A DNA stretch of 64,000 bases from Larkinella soli (GTDB taxonomy: Bacteria > Bacteroidota > Bacteroidia > Cytophagales > Spirosomataceae), in assembly GCF_003703975.1 (NCBI RefSeq), contig NZ_QTJY01000015.1:100198-164197 (forward strand), in the 5' to 3' direction. Shown here in pieces: positions 46,095-55,400 of this stretch. Numbering within the stretch: the stretch's first letter is position 1; each line of letters starts with the position of its first letter. The translations under genes and the position numbers were made by a program. Below the pieces are notes generated by a model. It did no database searches. It saw only the letters and a program-made list of their open reading frames with translations, and was not told the DNA's origin.

Positions 46095-46340
46095 ATGGCA
46101 AAGAAAGGAAACAAGCCGGAAAGTGAGTCGGACGAGAAACCCCGGGTTCATAAGGAACTGGAAGGGTTCGACATCAAAATCAATACGTTTGGTGAAATCA
46201 CCACCAGCTACGATATTGACAAGATCAACGAATTTCTCAACAAAACCGTCGACGACAAAAAGCTCCGCCACCGGAAAGACCTGAAGGGCAAGGCCAAAGA
46301 GGGAGAAGAAAACGAGAATTCGGAGGAGGAGGAGGAATAG
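46095..46340 (+). CDS. Small charged conserved protein
   Basis: 81 residues from ATG 46095 (a TTG at 46080 is in frame). The central stretch INTFGEITTSYDIDKINEFL looks structured, while both ends are highly charged: KKGNKPESESDEKPR at the N-terminus and a run of Glu at the C-terminus. There is no signal peptide. It sits 54 bases after gltX and may share its transcript. The family is unnamed to me; similar small proteins with a GEI..DIDKINEFLN core occur in Cytophagales. Confidence 0.65.
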   Translation: MAKKGNKPESESDEKPRVHKELEGFDIKINTFGEITTSYDIDKINEFLNKTVDDKKLRHRKDLKGKAKEGEENENSEEEEE

Positions 46341-46344
46341 TGAG

Positions 46345-46382
46345 AAATAGCGAATATTGAGTATCGAATATTGAATATCGAA
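46345..46382. repeat. AT-rich intergenic repeat (family copy 2)
   Basis: AAATAGCGAATATTGAGTAT followed by CGAATATTGAATATCGAA, sharing the GAATAnnGAATAnCGAA core with copies at 28528 and 61164. It lies just after the stop of the small gene. Confidence 0.6.
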
Positions 46383-46438
46383 CCGTGCCGTTTCGTTAGT
46401 TCAACTGCGGGCGGTACATCCTGACCAAAAACTACGCT

Positions 46439-47218
46439 ATGCGTTCCCACGAAATCGACTACAAAATCATCGGCGAGGACATCCAGGTCGTCGAGATCGA
46501 ACTGGACCCGAACGAAACCGTGATCGCCGAAGCCGGCGCCATGCTGTACATGGAAGACGGTATTCAGTTTGAAACGAAAATGGGCGACGGCTCCCAGGCC
46601 ACCCAGAGCATCATGGGCAAGCTGTTTCAGGCCGGTACGCGGCTGCTGACGGGCGAGTCGCTGTTCATGACGCACTTCACTAACCGCGGCTACGGCAAAC
46701 GGAAGGTGGCTTTCTCGGCTCCCTACCCGGGTACGGTCATGCCGATCAACCTGGCGAACATTTACGGCAACCAGCTGATCGTTCAGAAGGACGCCTTTCT
46801 GTGCGCGGCCCTCGGCACGCAGATGTCCATCCACTTCAACCAGCGGATCGGGTCAGGCCTGTTCGGCGGGGAGGGCTTCATTCTTCAGAAGATCCAGGGC
46901 GACGGGCTGGCGTTCATCCACGCGGGCGGAGTCGTGATGGAGCGGCAACTGAACAACGAATCACTGCGGGTCGACACGGGCTGCGTTGTGGGTTTCGAAC
47001 CGTCCATCAGCTTCGACATCCAGCGGTCGGGCGGTCTGAAGTCGATGATCTTCGGCGGTGAAGGCATGTTTCTGGCTACCCTGCGCGGTACGGGGCGGGT
47101 CTGGATCCAGTCGATGCCGATTTCCAAACTGGTGGATCGGCTGTCCGCCGGCGGGGCGCAGTCGCGCAAGGAAAGCGGCTCGGTTCTGGGCGGTCTGGGG
47201 AATTTATTCGAGGATTAA
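46439..47218 (+). CDS. AIM24/TIGR00266-family protein
   Basis: The 259-residue protein has the AIM24 fold: [36 protein letters not shown], then [15 protein letters not shown] and FVD-type strands with repeated Gly. The C-terminal third ([24 protein letters not shown]) matches the family. Bacterial members have no settled function; the fold is related to beta-solenoid trimers. No signal peptide, so cytoplasmic. The next gene starts 14 bases later. Confidence 0.9.
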   Translation: MRSHEIDYKIIGEDIQVVEIELDPNETVIAEAGAMLYMEDGIQFETKMGDGSQATQSIMGKLFQAGTRLLTGESLFMTHFTNRGYGKRKVAFSAPYPGTVMPINLANIYGNQLIVQKDAFLCAALGTQMSIHFNQRIGSGLFGGEGFILQKIQGDGLAFIHAGGVVMERQLNNESLRVDTGCVVGFEPSISFDIQRSGGLKSMIFGGEGMFLATLRGTGRVWIQSMPISKLVDRLSAGGAQSRKESGSVLGGLGNLFED

Positions 47219-47232
47219 TTTGTCAAGGGAGT

Positions 47233-47523
47233 ATGGAAATTATTTGCGTAAACGACAATTTTCCGGCCCCGGTTCTGGCTTTTTATGCCGAGTTCGGCGT
47301 TCAGATTCCGAAGCATGAACAGATGTATACGGTCCGGCAGGTGAAGCGGCATACGAACGGGGAAACGGGGGTTTTATTGAATGAGATCCAGAACCCCGAA
47401 GTTCCGGTGAAGCACCCGGTTCTGGGCGAGGTCTGGTTTGAACCAACGTTCAATATCAACCGGTTCCGTACGCTGATGGGCCTGCCCGTCCGCCAGGAAG
47501 AACTCGAAATGGCCAACTCCTGA
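47233..47523 (+). CDS. Conserved hypothetical protein
   Basis: The 96-residue protein is without signal or membrane segment. Its beta-rich pattern (EIICVNDNFPAPVLAFYAEF, MYTVRQVKRHTNGETGVLLNE, then GEVWFEPTFNINRFRTL) suggests a small SH3-like barrel. It starts 14 bases after the AIM24-family gene and is probably cotranscribed. No function is recognised. The window holds no phage genes next to it. Confidence 0.65.
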   Translation: MEIICVNDNFPAPVLAFYAEFGVQIPKHEQMYTVRQVKRHTNGETGVLLNEIQNPEVPVKHPVLGEVWFEPTFNINRFRTLMGLPVRQEELEMANS

Positions 47524-47542
47524 CTTCCAAAAATCAATAGAT

Positions 47543-47580
47543 AAACCTGCGGTGTCCCCGGGGCGCTGCAGGTTTCTTTA
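47543..47580 (+). terminator. Hairpin just upstream of gldD
   Basis: AAACCTGC (47543-47550) pairs with GCAGGTTT (47568-47575); the TTTCTTTAATT after it resembles a terminator tail. It lies only 15 bases before the proposed gldD start, so it may also shape gldD translation. Confidence 0.55.
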
Positions 47581-47595
47581 ATTCTGTCACTTTCC

Positions 47596-48231
47596 TTGTT
47601 CAGCCAACTGAAAGCATTGACCGGCTTCCACGCTACACGGTTTTCAATCCGTTCCGGCTTCGTTTTTATCGTTGCAGCGGTTTACCTGGCAGCCTGCGGC
47701 CGGGGCGACAGCTCCGCGTATGTTCCGAAGCCCAAAGGCTATAACCGGATCGATCTGCCGGCGCATGCTTACCGGCCGCTGACGGGACCCTATCCGTATA
47801 CGTTCGAGTATTCGAAGGAAGCCCGCATCCTGCCCGATACTTTTCCGGGCGCTCAGCCGCACTGGATTTTCGTTCATTATCCGGCTTTCAAGGCGAATGT
47901 GCAGCTGACCTACCACGCCGTCCGGAATGACCCCAAACGGTTGGCCGGTATGATTCAGGACGCTTACAAACTGGCGGCCCGGCACAACGAGAAGGCGTTC
48001 GCCTTCAGGGAGGAGGTCGTCCGGCTGCCGAATGGGCTGAAGGCCGATGTAATTTCCATAGCCGGGGAAGTGCCGAGCCAGGTCCAGTTCTATACCACCG
48101 ACACGACGACGCATTTCCTGCGGGGTGCGCTGTATTTCAACATAGCGACCAAAAACGATTCGCTGGCTCCGGTGATCGATTACCTCCGCAAGGACATCAT
48201 GCATATGCTGACGACCCTTCGCTGGAAATAA
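47596..48231 (+). CDS. gldD: Gliding motility lipoprotein GldD
   Basis: A 211-residue lipoprotein (hydrophobic segment IRSGFVFIVAAVYLAAC, lipobox Cys). GldD signatures are clear: YVPKPKGYNRIDLPAHAYRP, YPYTFEYSKEA and the C-terminal helix PVIDYLRKDIMHMLTTLRWK. GldD is needed for gliding and type IX secretion in Flavobacterium. There is no ATG ahead of the signal peptide; the frame is closed by TAA at 47542, so translation must begin at TTG 47596 or another non-ATG codon. A hairpin at 47543-47575 precedes it. Confidence 0.9.
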   Translation: MFSQLKALTGFHATRFSIRSGFVFIVAAVYLAACGRGDSSAYVPKPKGYNRIDLPAHAYRPLTGPYPYTFEYSKEARILPDTFPGAQPHWIFVHYPAFKANVQLTYHAVRNDPKRLAGMIQDAYKLAARHNEKAFAFREEVVRLPNGLKADVISIAGEVPSQVQFYTTDTTTHFLRGALYFNIATKNDSLAPVIDYLRKDIMHMLTTLRWK

Positions 48232-48291
48232 GGAACGGTTTCCGACAATTTCTTCATAAATCGCTTTAATGCGTTATTTATGAATTATTTG

Positions 48292-48299
48292 TATCTTTA
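48292..48299 (+). promoter_or_regulatory. Likely -7 element
   Basis: TATCTTTA fits TAnnTTTG except the last base, 75 bases before the ATG at 48375, in an AT-rich stretch (48240-48300). No TTG at the -33 spacing. Confidence 0.35.
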
Positions 48300-48374
48300 T
48301 CTCCCTTTTGAAAATTCATAACCTTGACACGAACGAAGTCGGCAACCAGGCGCCCGACCGATGGGACATCCGCT

Positions 48375-49049
48375 ATGAAACGCACGAAATTTAACCCGAA
48401 TCAACTTCAGATCGATTTTCTGGCTGCGTTTCGGCGTATGCTGGTCAGCCTGGGCAACTCCCAGAATCTGCCCGTCAACGAGGCCATCTTCGTTAAACTG
48501 ACCGATCAGTGGGAAAGTACCCATGAACTGCCGGCCGACCTGCTGTTTCAGAAAAGCCCGGTCGAAGCGGTGGTCTACCGGCTGTCGAAATTCGACGAAC
48601 GCCTTCAGTTTCCGGACGAACTGATCGCCGGCGACCTGCGGGGCGTTCAGGGCCTGACCGGTTTTGCGGCCAAATTCCGGGAGCAGGGCTGGGTGATTCT
48701 GCCCAGCGAGCTGTCCGGCGCCTACCGGCAGCTGTTTCTGCACATCCTGGCTGCAGCCATCGGGCTGGACCATCTGTATTCCAATCGGGGTGAACTGCTG
48801 GCCGAAGCCGAGCGCGTGGCGCTGGCGGCCCTGCTGCCCGAAGCCGAAGTGCGCAGCTTCTTCGGTGTCCGGCTTTCCCGCTTCCCCGACAGCTTCCGGA
48901 TGGACGTCGCCAACTATTTCAACCTGCCTTTCGAGTCGGTGTTGAAACGGGCGCACCAGCTGGGCATCATCTCCGACGACGTACTCGAAACCGCCAAAAG
49001 CGGCACCGTCCGCTCGACCCGCCGTCCGCAATCCAGCCGGGCAGCCTGA
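48375..49049 (+). CDS. Hypothetical protein, possibly an inactive ImmA/IrrE-like fold
   Basis: The 224-residue product starts at ATG 48375 (MKRTKFNPNQLQ). No signal or membrane segment. Residues 118-215 recall the ImmA/IrrE family: a helix RQLFLHILAAAIGLDHL where that family has R.rF..aHElgHll.h, then AERVALAALLPEAEV (compare AN.FAa.LLMPe) and a C-terminal helix-turn-helix-like VANYFNLPFESVLKRAHQLG. The zinc motif HExxH is replaced by HILAA, so peptidase activity is unlikely. The similarity is by eye and could be wrong. Confidence 0.6.
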   Translation: MKRTKFNPNQLQIDFLAAFRRMLVSLGNSQNLPVNEAIFVKLTDQWESTHELPADLLFQKSPVEAVVYRLSKFDERLQFPDELIAGDLRGVQGLTGFAAKFREQGWVILPSELSGAYRQLFLHILAAAIGLDHLYSNRGELLAEAERVALAALLPEAEVRSFFGVRLSRFPDSFRMDVANYFNLPFESVLKRAHQLGIISDDVLETAKSGTVRSTRRPQSSRAA

Positions 49050-49075
49050 GCAGATTCTGTCCGATTTTTAATACC

Positions 49076-49125
49076 AAATGCCGGTCCGCAAAGTGCCATT
49101 CAAATTTGCGGACCGGCATTTTTGT
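49076..49125. terminator. Long-stem bidirectional terminator
   Basis: AAATGCCGGTCCGCAAA (49076-49092) and its exact complement (49105-49121) form a 17-bp stem with a 12-base loop, followed by TTGTCTTT, after the gene at 48375. Confidence 0.88.
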
Positions 49126-49164
49126 CTTTCTTCCGAAGTCTTCCAACCCGTTGAGCCGTGGCTG

Positions 49165-49270
49165 GACCACCCCCCGGCCCCCTCCTTGGCAAGGAGGGGG
49201 TGGCTCCGCTGGGCATTGAAAATAGCGAAGCACTCCCCCTCCTTACCAAGGAGGGGGCCGGGGGGTGGTT
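49165..49270. repeat. 106-bp GC-rich palindromic repeat, copy B
   Basis: Outer arms GACCACCCCCC / GGGGGGTGGTT, each with an inner hairpin (CCCCCTCCTTGGCAAGGAGG on the left, CTCCTTACCAAGGAG on the right). The central part (GGCTCCGCTGGGCATTGAAA, then TAGCGAAGCACTCC) aligns with copy A at 38597. It lies 10 bases past the minus-strand stop of the aldo/keto reductase gene. Confidence 0.87.
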
Positions 49271-49280
49271 TAATCCTATC

Positions 49281-50252
49281 CTACTGCGACCATTCGGTCG
49301 GTTGGCGGTCCCAGCGGTGGGCGCGGAGTTCCTCCAGCAGGCCGTCGGGCAGGCCCTGCCCGTCGCTGGTGCCGATGTTGGCTTCCACGTTCCGCACCTT
49401 GGTCATGCCGGGAATGGTGGTCGAAACGTCGGGGTGGCTCAGAATAAACCGCAGGGCCATTTCGGGCATGTTCGACCCTTCCGGAATCAGCGGGCGCAGG
49501 GCTTCGGCGCGGTCGACGCTGGCGTTCAGGTTCTCCGGCACGAAATAGGTCGAGCGCCAGTCGTTTTTCGGAAAGGTGGTTTCCTTCGTCAGCCGGCCGG
49601 TCAGCGTACCTTCATCGAACGGCACCCGTGCGATGACGCCCACGTTCAGCTCCCGGCAAAGCGGGAACAGATTATCCTCCGGTGCCTGATCGAAGATGTT
49701 GTAGATCACCTGAACGCCGTCAATCAGGCCGGTCCGCAGGGTATCGAGGCAATTGTCCGGCTCCCAGCGGTTGACGCTGACGCCCCAGGCCCGCACTTTT
49801 CCTTCCTTCGTCAGTTTCGTAACGGCTTCCTTCCACTCGTCATGGTCGGCCCAGCCGTCTTCCCAGACGTGAAACTGCTGGAGGTCGATGGTGTCCACCC
49901 CCAGGTTCTTCATGCTTTTCTCGGTGTATTCCACGATGTAGTCGGCCGGAAAGACATCGGCGAGGGCATAGTCCGGCCGGGAAGGCCACCGGCGGTTTTT
50001 GGGAGGAATTTTGGTTGCCACGTAAAGCCGTTTACCCGCGTGCCTTTTGACGAGCTCGTTGAGAATCCGCTCACTAAGCCCGTTGCCGTATGCCCAGGCG
50101 GTGTCGAAGAAATTACAGCCCAGTTCGACGGAGCGTTCGAGCGCCCGTTCGACTTCTTCCTGTTCGTGGCCGGTCCAGCCGGCAAGTCCCCACATGCCGT
50201 AGCCGATCTCGCTGACCTGCCAGCCGGTGCGGCCAAAAGTGCGGTATTGCAT
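49281..50252 (-). CDS. Aldo/keto reductase
   Basis: 323-residue NADPH-dependent TIM-barrel oxidoreductase. The tetrad is visible: Asp in FFDTAWAYG, Tyr in the same motif (AWAYGNG), Lys in LYVATKIPP and His in LQQFHVWED. The C-terminal cofactor loop is STTIPGMTKVRNVEAN. The branch resembles general-stress/YajO-type reductases; substrate unknown. Monocistronic, ending near repeat copy B. Confidence 0.94.
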   Translation of the reverse strand: MQYRTFGRTGWQVSEIGYGMWGLAGWTGHEQEEVERALERSVELGCNFFDTAWAYGNGLSERILNELVKRHAGKRLYVATKIPPKNRRWPSRPDYALADVFPADYIVEYTEKSMKNLGVDTIDLQQFHVWEDGWADHDEWKEAVTKLTKEGKVRAWGVSVNRWEPDNCLDTLRTGLIDGVQVIYNIFDQAPEDNLFPLCRELNVGVIARVPFDEGTLTGRLTKETTFPKNDWRSTYFVPENLNASVDRAEALRPLIPEGSNMPEMALRFILSHPDVSTTIPGMTKVRNVEANIGTSDGQGLPDGLLEELRAHRWDRQPTEWSQ

Positions 50253-50337
50253 ACTTTGTTAAGAGTTATGAGTTAGGCTTTAAAAGTAACTTTGAATTCC
50301 GTTACTTTCCGCGCTGACCCACTAACTTTCCATTAAA

Positions 50338-50649
50338 ATGCTTATACGGATTGTGCGTATGGTTTTTCAGGAGGCCCATGTCACGGACTTTCGGTCCATT
50401 TTCGACTCGTCGAAGCGGCAGATCCGGGCGTTTCCTGGCTGCCGCCACCTCGAACTCCTCCGCGACCCCGACCAGCCCGCTACCTTCGTCACCTACAGCC
50501 ACTGGGATAGCCCCGAGGCTCTGGAGCAATACCGCCGTTCGGACCTGTTCAGAACCACCTGGGCGGCCACCAAACCGCTGTTTGCACAGCGGGCCACGGC
50601 TTTTTCGGTGGAAACGGTCGAGGTCGTCGGGCCATCAGCGGGGGGCTGA
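50338..50649 (+). CDS. Antibiotic-biosynthesis-monooxygenase (ABM) domain protein
   Basis: The 103-residue ferredoxin-like dimeric fold (PF03992) has MLIRIVRMVFQEAHVTDF, FPGCRHLELLRDPDQPATFV and the YSHWDSPEALEQYRRSDLF helix that marks the family. Members include quinol monooxygenases and haem-degrading enzymes; the Asn and aromatic residues for haem are not obvious, so activity is open. The last 15 bases overlap the 3' end of the convergent cytochrome gene. Confidence 0.88.
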   Translation: MLIRIVRMVFQEAHVTDFRSIFDSSKRQIRAFPGCRHLELLRDPDQPATFVTYSHWDSPEALEQYRRSDLFRTTWAATKPLFAQRATAFSVETVEVVGPSAGG

Positions 50650-51741
50650 AAACCGCTCGACGGGGTGCTCGATGGGCTTCAGGGTCCGAAGGTAGCGGTA
50701 GATATTCCGGAGGTCTTCATCGGTCATGCGGGCATAGAGGGTCCAGGGCATGACGGAGTTGAACCCGCCGGCTTCTACACGATGGATGCGGGTGGTGTCC
50801 CGGTAGGCTTTGAACCGGCTTAGAAACGCTTCCTCTGTCCAGGTGCCGAGTCCGGTGCGGGCCGGGGTCAGGTTGGGCGAACGAACGATCCCGCCGGTGG
50901 GGGGCGTAAACTCGTGGCCGCCGGCGAAGGCCATTTCCTCCACTTCCTGCCCGTTTTTTACCGGCGTATGGCAGTAGGCGCAGTGAGCGATCGTTACTAA
51001 ATATTCTCCTTTCTGCTCGGGTGTATTCAGGGTGTTCAGCGGGATCGGCTCCACAGCCCTTGGAAAAGCGCGCATGATCAGGTTCAGCGGGAAGGAAATC
51101 CGGCTTTCCGGCATCGCATGGGTTACTGGCCGCAGGGTGCGGAGGTAGGCGATCACCGCCCGGACATCCGCGGGGTCCATGCGCGAAAAGGCCGGGTAAG
51201 ACATGATCGGAAATACCGGCTCGCCGTTTTTCCGGATGCCGGTCGTCAGCAGGCGGTAGAGTTCGCCGTCCGACCAGGTGCCGAGGTGAGCCGGGGTGAG
51301 ATTGGCGCCGAACAGAACGCCGGGAAGCCCCTTTTCAATGGCCGGAAAACGGGTGCCTTCCCAGGCCCGGCCGGGGATGACCGGGCCCGAAAACCGGCTG
51401 AAGTCCCTCGGCGCGTGACATTGGTTACAGGCCAGCACGGCTTCGGCGAGGTATCTCCCCCGGGCGATCAGGGCGGTGTCGTGCCGGGCAACGATTCCCT
51501 CAGGAACCGGCGTACGGAGCGGAAAAAAGGCGTAGAGTACCAGCAAAGCGGCCATCAGCAGCCCAAACAGACCCCTAAGGACGAGCAGCACCCCTTTCAG
51601 GATCTTCCCCCGGCGAACCGTGTTCCGGAACAAAGCGGGGCGGAAGGCCCAGCCCGGATCGAGTGTTTTTTTGAGGGTGAGAACGACGGCAGCCGAAAGC
51701 AGGAGGGTAATGAACGAAAAGACAAACACGAGCGAAGTCAT
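50635..51741 (-). CDS. Membrane-anchored dihaem cytochrome c
   Basis: The 368-residue protein has two N-terminal hydrophobic segments (about 1-22 and 48-70) and two cytochrome c domains. Haem sites are CNQCH and CAYCH, with likely distal Met in FPIMSYPAF and in SVMPWTLY. It resembles the small cytochrome subunit of alcohol/gluconate dehydrogenases. No dehydrogenase subunit is adjacent. It ends 15 bases inside the ABM gene on the opposite strand. Confidence 0.9.
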   Translation of the reverse strand: MTSLVFVFSFITLLLSAAVVLTLKKTLDPGWAFRPALFRNTVRRGKILKGVLLVLRGLFGLLMAALLVLYAFFPLRTPVPEGIVARHDTALIARGRYLAEAVLACNQCHAPRDFSRFSGPVIPGRAWEGTRFPAIEKGLPGVLFGANLTPAHLGTWSDGELYRLLTTGIRKNGEPVFPIMSYPAFSRMDPADVRAVIAYLRTLRPVTHAMPESRISFPLNLIMRAFPRAVEPIPLNTLNTPEQKGEYLVTIAHCAYCHTPVKNGQEVEEMAFAGGHEFTPPTGGIVRSPNLTPARTGLGTWTEEAFLSRFKAYRDTTRIHRVEAGGFNSVMPWTLYARMTDEDLRNIYRYLRTLKPIEHPVERFSAPR

Positions 51742-51822
51742 TGGGCGGTATGGTGTTGATTATCAGCAAAAGTAGCTGCGCCTGCAACGCTCAAAATTGC
51801 CAAATGACAATAAAACCGGCGC

Positions 51823-52386
51823 TCATTTCCGGTTCCTCCGAAGCCGGCTGAGTGAGGAGGGCGTAATGCCGAGAAAGGTAGCCAGGTGCTTCAACGGCAC
51901 TTTTTGAAGCAGTCCCGGTTCGGCCAGAAGGCGTTCATAGCGCTCCTCGGCCGTCTCGGTCTGGTAGGAGACGATCATGTTCAGGACACTGACGAAGGCT
52001 TCCTCCCAGAGTTTGCGGCCCAGTTCCTGCCATTTGGGGATGGTGTCGTACAGATGCTGCATATCCTGATGCGAAATCAGGTACAGCCGGGAGCTTTCCA
52101 GCGCCTGAATGTTGAACACGCTGGGCTGCCGGCTGAGGAGGCTGCTCAGGTCCGTGAAAATCAGGTTCCGGCAGGTGGCCCAACCCGTTATTTCCTGCTC
52201 GTCGCGGTGATAATAAATGCGCAGGCAACCTTCCTCGATGAAGACGTAACCTGAAGCAATCTGGCCCCTGCGCAGCAGGTGGCGGTTTCGACCGAGCTGC
52301 ATCGGGCGGAAATAGCGCAGAATTCGGCTCATTTCGTCCTCGTCGACGGAAACGCGGTCCAGAATATATCTTTTCAAATTTTCCAT
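51823..52386 (-). CDS. Crp/Fnr-family transcriptional regulator
   Basis: 187 residues. The cyclic-nucleotide-binding-like barrel covers 20-115 (LLRRGQIASGYVFIEEGCLRIYY is split across strands) and a C-terminal helix-turn-helix is seen in PLKHLATFLGITPSSLSRLRR. No Cys cluster for oxygen sensing is present and the cAMP-binding residues are not conserved, so the effector is unknown. It is divergent from the plug-domain gene at 52436 with only 49 bases between them, which suggests control of that gene. Confidence 0.92.
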   Translation of the reverse strand: MENLKRYILDRVSVDEDEMSRILRYFRPMQLGRNRHLLRRGQIASGYVFIEEGCLRIYYHRDEQEITGWATCRNLIFTDLSSLLSRQPSVFNIQALESSRLYLISHQDMQHLYDTIPKWQELGRKLWEEAFVSVLNMIVSYQTETAEERYERLLAEPGLLQKVPLKHLATFLGITPSSLSRLRRNRK

Positions 52387-52435
52387 TATATTTTAGCAGG
52401 GTAATCCGTAAAATTACAAATCTCTCCTGACCCGA

Positions 52436-55400
52436 ATGAAAACCCGGTTTTTCCACCGATGCCTGCTCCTGGCCGCGCTGCTGGGTTTTGTCGTCCGGAC
52501 GGCATCGGCGCAAACCGGTTCCGTAACGCTCACGGGGAGGGTGACGGATGCCGCCACGGGCAAACCGCTGCCGTTTGCCAGCGTCTACCTCAACAGTACC
52601 ACCCAGGGAACTACTACCAACGAACAGGGCCGCTTCCGGCTGACGGGTGTTCCGCTCGGGACCGTCGAGCTGGTAGCTTCCTACCTCGGCTACCAGCCCG
52701 TCCGGCAATCGCTGCGGCTCGATAACGACCAGACGCGGGAGGTGAATCTAAGGCTGAAAAGTACCGGTCTGACGCTCGCCGACGTGACCGTGACGGCCAA
52801 AAAGAATAAGTCCTGGCTGAGGCAGTTCCGGGAGTTCGAGCGGCAACTGCTGGGCGATACGCCTTTCCGGAGTCAGTGCGGGATTTTGAACCCGAACGTC
52901 CTTCGGTTCACGGAGGAAAACCACCATCTGAAAGCCGAGGCCGCCGAGCCGGTCGTGGTCGAGAACCGGGCGCTGGGCTACCGGATCATCTATGACCTTC
53001 AGTATTTCGATCTGGAGAAGGGCGGAGTGCTGTATTATGCGGGGGCGACCCGCTTCGAGGAGCTGAAACCGGCCGATGCCCGGCAAACCGACCGCTGGGC
53101 CGCCAACCGACGGCGGGCGTATCTGGGTTCGCTGCGGCATCTGCTCGCCAGCCTCATTGCCGGTACCTGGGAGCAGGAGGGATTCATGGTGTACAGCGTC
53201 AATCCGGCCTTTCCGCAGGTTACCAACGGCGGCAGTCTGTTGTTCGACGTCAACCGCCACCTGCTTCCCATCGACCCGAAAACCCTGTTCCGGCCCGGAC
53301 GGCTTTCCTTCGAACGAAAACTGGTGACGACGACTCCGCTGAAAGTGTTCTACACCCGGCTCTATTCCAGCTCACGATCCACGTTCTCGCCCTACCGCGA
53401 CGCTCCCTACGCCTATACCGAGTTGAGGTTTCCGCAGGGCGGCTGCGAAGTGACCGTCGACGGGCGGGTGACGCTGCCGATGGGAATGCTGGCGATCGGT
53501 TATCTGGGCAACGACCGCCTTTCTACGCTGCTTCCCGAAAACTGGACCCACACGCCCGGCGGAGAAGCCGCTCCCGGAACTGCCCCGACGCTGATGGAGG
53601 GACAGATTCTGGCGTCGGATTACCGGCTCGATTCCCTGACCAAACGCTGGCGGGAGAAGCATCCCTACCAGGCTCCGGCGGTATTCGCCCACATCGACAA
53701 ACCGTTTTATTTTACCGGCGATCAGCTCTGGCTCAGCGCCTACGTACTGGATGCCGCCACCTCCCAGATGCTTTTCGGTGAAGGCGCCCTGCACGTCGAC
53801 CTGCTCACTCCGGGCGGAAAAATGGTTCAGCATCAGTGGCTTCGCATTACCGAGGGCCGGGCTGCCGGCCAATTCCGCTTCTCCGACTCGCTGGCGACCG
53901 GCCTCTACCGGCTTCGGGCCTATACCGACGAAGATTTTGCCTCCGCCCGGCCGGCGTTCGAGCGGTCGGTAACGGTTTACAATCTGGCCCGCGGCACCGA
54001 TTCGGCACCCCTGACGACCGACACGCTCGATCTTCAGTTCCTGCCCGAAGGCGGGCGCTGGATTGCGGGTCTGCCGAACCGGCTCGGTTTCAAGGCCCTC
54101 GGACCTGACGGGCGCGGGCGATCCGTTTCCGGGCGGGTGGTCGATGAAGGCGGTCGGGAAGTGGCCCGGTTTACCGGCAACCGGTTCGGGATGGGTAGCG
54201 TCGTTCTGAACCCGGAAGCCGGAAAAGCCTACTTTGCCGAAGTGCCGTATGCCGGCAGAACGCAGCGCCGGGCGTTACCGGCCGTGGAGCCGGCCGGCTT
54301 TGTCCTGACCGCCGATGCCGTCAGCGATACCGCTTTCCTGACGGTTCGCGTGCTGGCTGCGGGGCAAAAACCCGATGCGGTGGTCTACCTGACTTTGCAG
54401 AGTTACGGGCAACTGATTCAGCGGACGAAAATGCAGCTGAAAGACGGCAAAGCCCGGCTGAGTCTAACGACGGCGGTGCTGCCGGCCGGTTTATGTGCGG
54501 TGACGCTCTATGACGGCAACGGGCAGGCCCGGGCCGAGCGGCTGGTGTTCATTCCGGACCGGGTCGAACCGGTAAAAGTGCTGGCTCTGACCGACAAGCC
54601 GGGTTACAAACCACGGGAGCAGGTGCTGCTGAACCTTCACCTGGATGACCGTACCACCCCCTCCCGGGTGTCGGTTCTGTCGGTTTCGGTAACTGACGCC
54701 GACCAGGTGCCCGAAGATTCAACGGAAGCCGACATTCGTACCCATCTGCTGCTGACGGGCGACCTGCGCGGGCGGGTAGAAAACCCCGGCTTTTACTTCC
54801 GGGACACGACGGCGGCCACCCGCCGGGCCCTCGACGATCTGCTCCTGACCCAGGGCTGGCGCCGGATCGGCCTGCGGACGCCCGTCACCCCGACCGATAC
54901 CCTGGGTGGCATTGTCCTGAGCGGTCGTGTGCTGGACGAAAAACGGCGCCCGATCCCCAACGCTCAGCTGCTGTTTGCTTCTCCGAACGCGAAACAGGCA
55001 TTTTCCTATTCCATCAGCGCCAATGAGCGCGGGCAGTTCCGGCTGGCGGGCCTGGGCGTTTCCGACACGCTTCAGATGCTGGTGCAGGTCATGGACATCT
55101 ATTTCAAAGCCGTGAAAGCCACCCTGGAGATCGACACCGTGGGGAGTGTCTGGGCGCAGCGACGGGTCGTTCCCGAACCTTCGCCCGACTGGAAGGCGTT
55201 TCAGCAGCAGCTGGAAGCCGCCCGAAGCCGCCAGGAGGCCGATCCGGACCTCTATCGGGACAAAAAGGTAAAGGTGCTGAAGGAGGTGACCGTGAAAGGC
55301 TACCGCCCGCCCGAGCGCCCGGAGCATATCAAGCGGATGAGCATCCACGGCGATCCCGATGCCGTGATCGAATTTGACGAAAACGCACCGCCGTTTGCGA

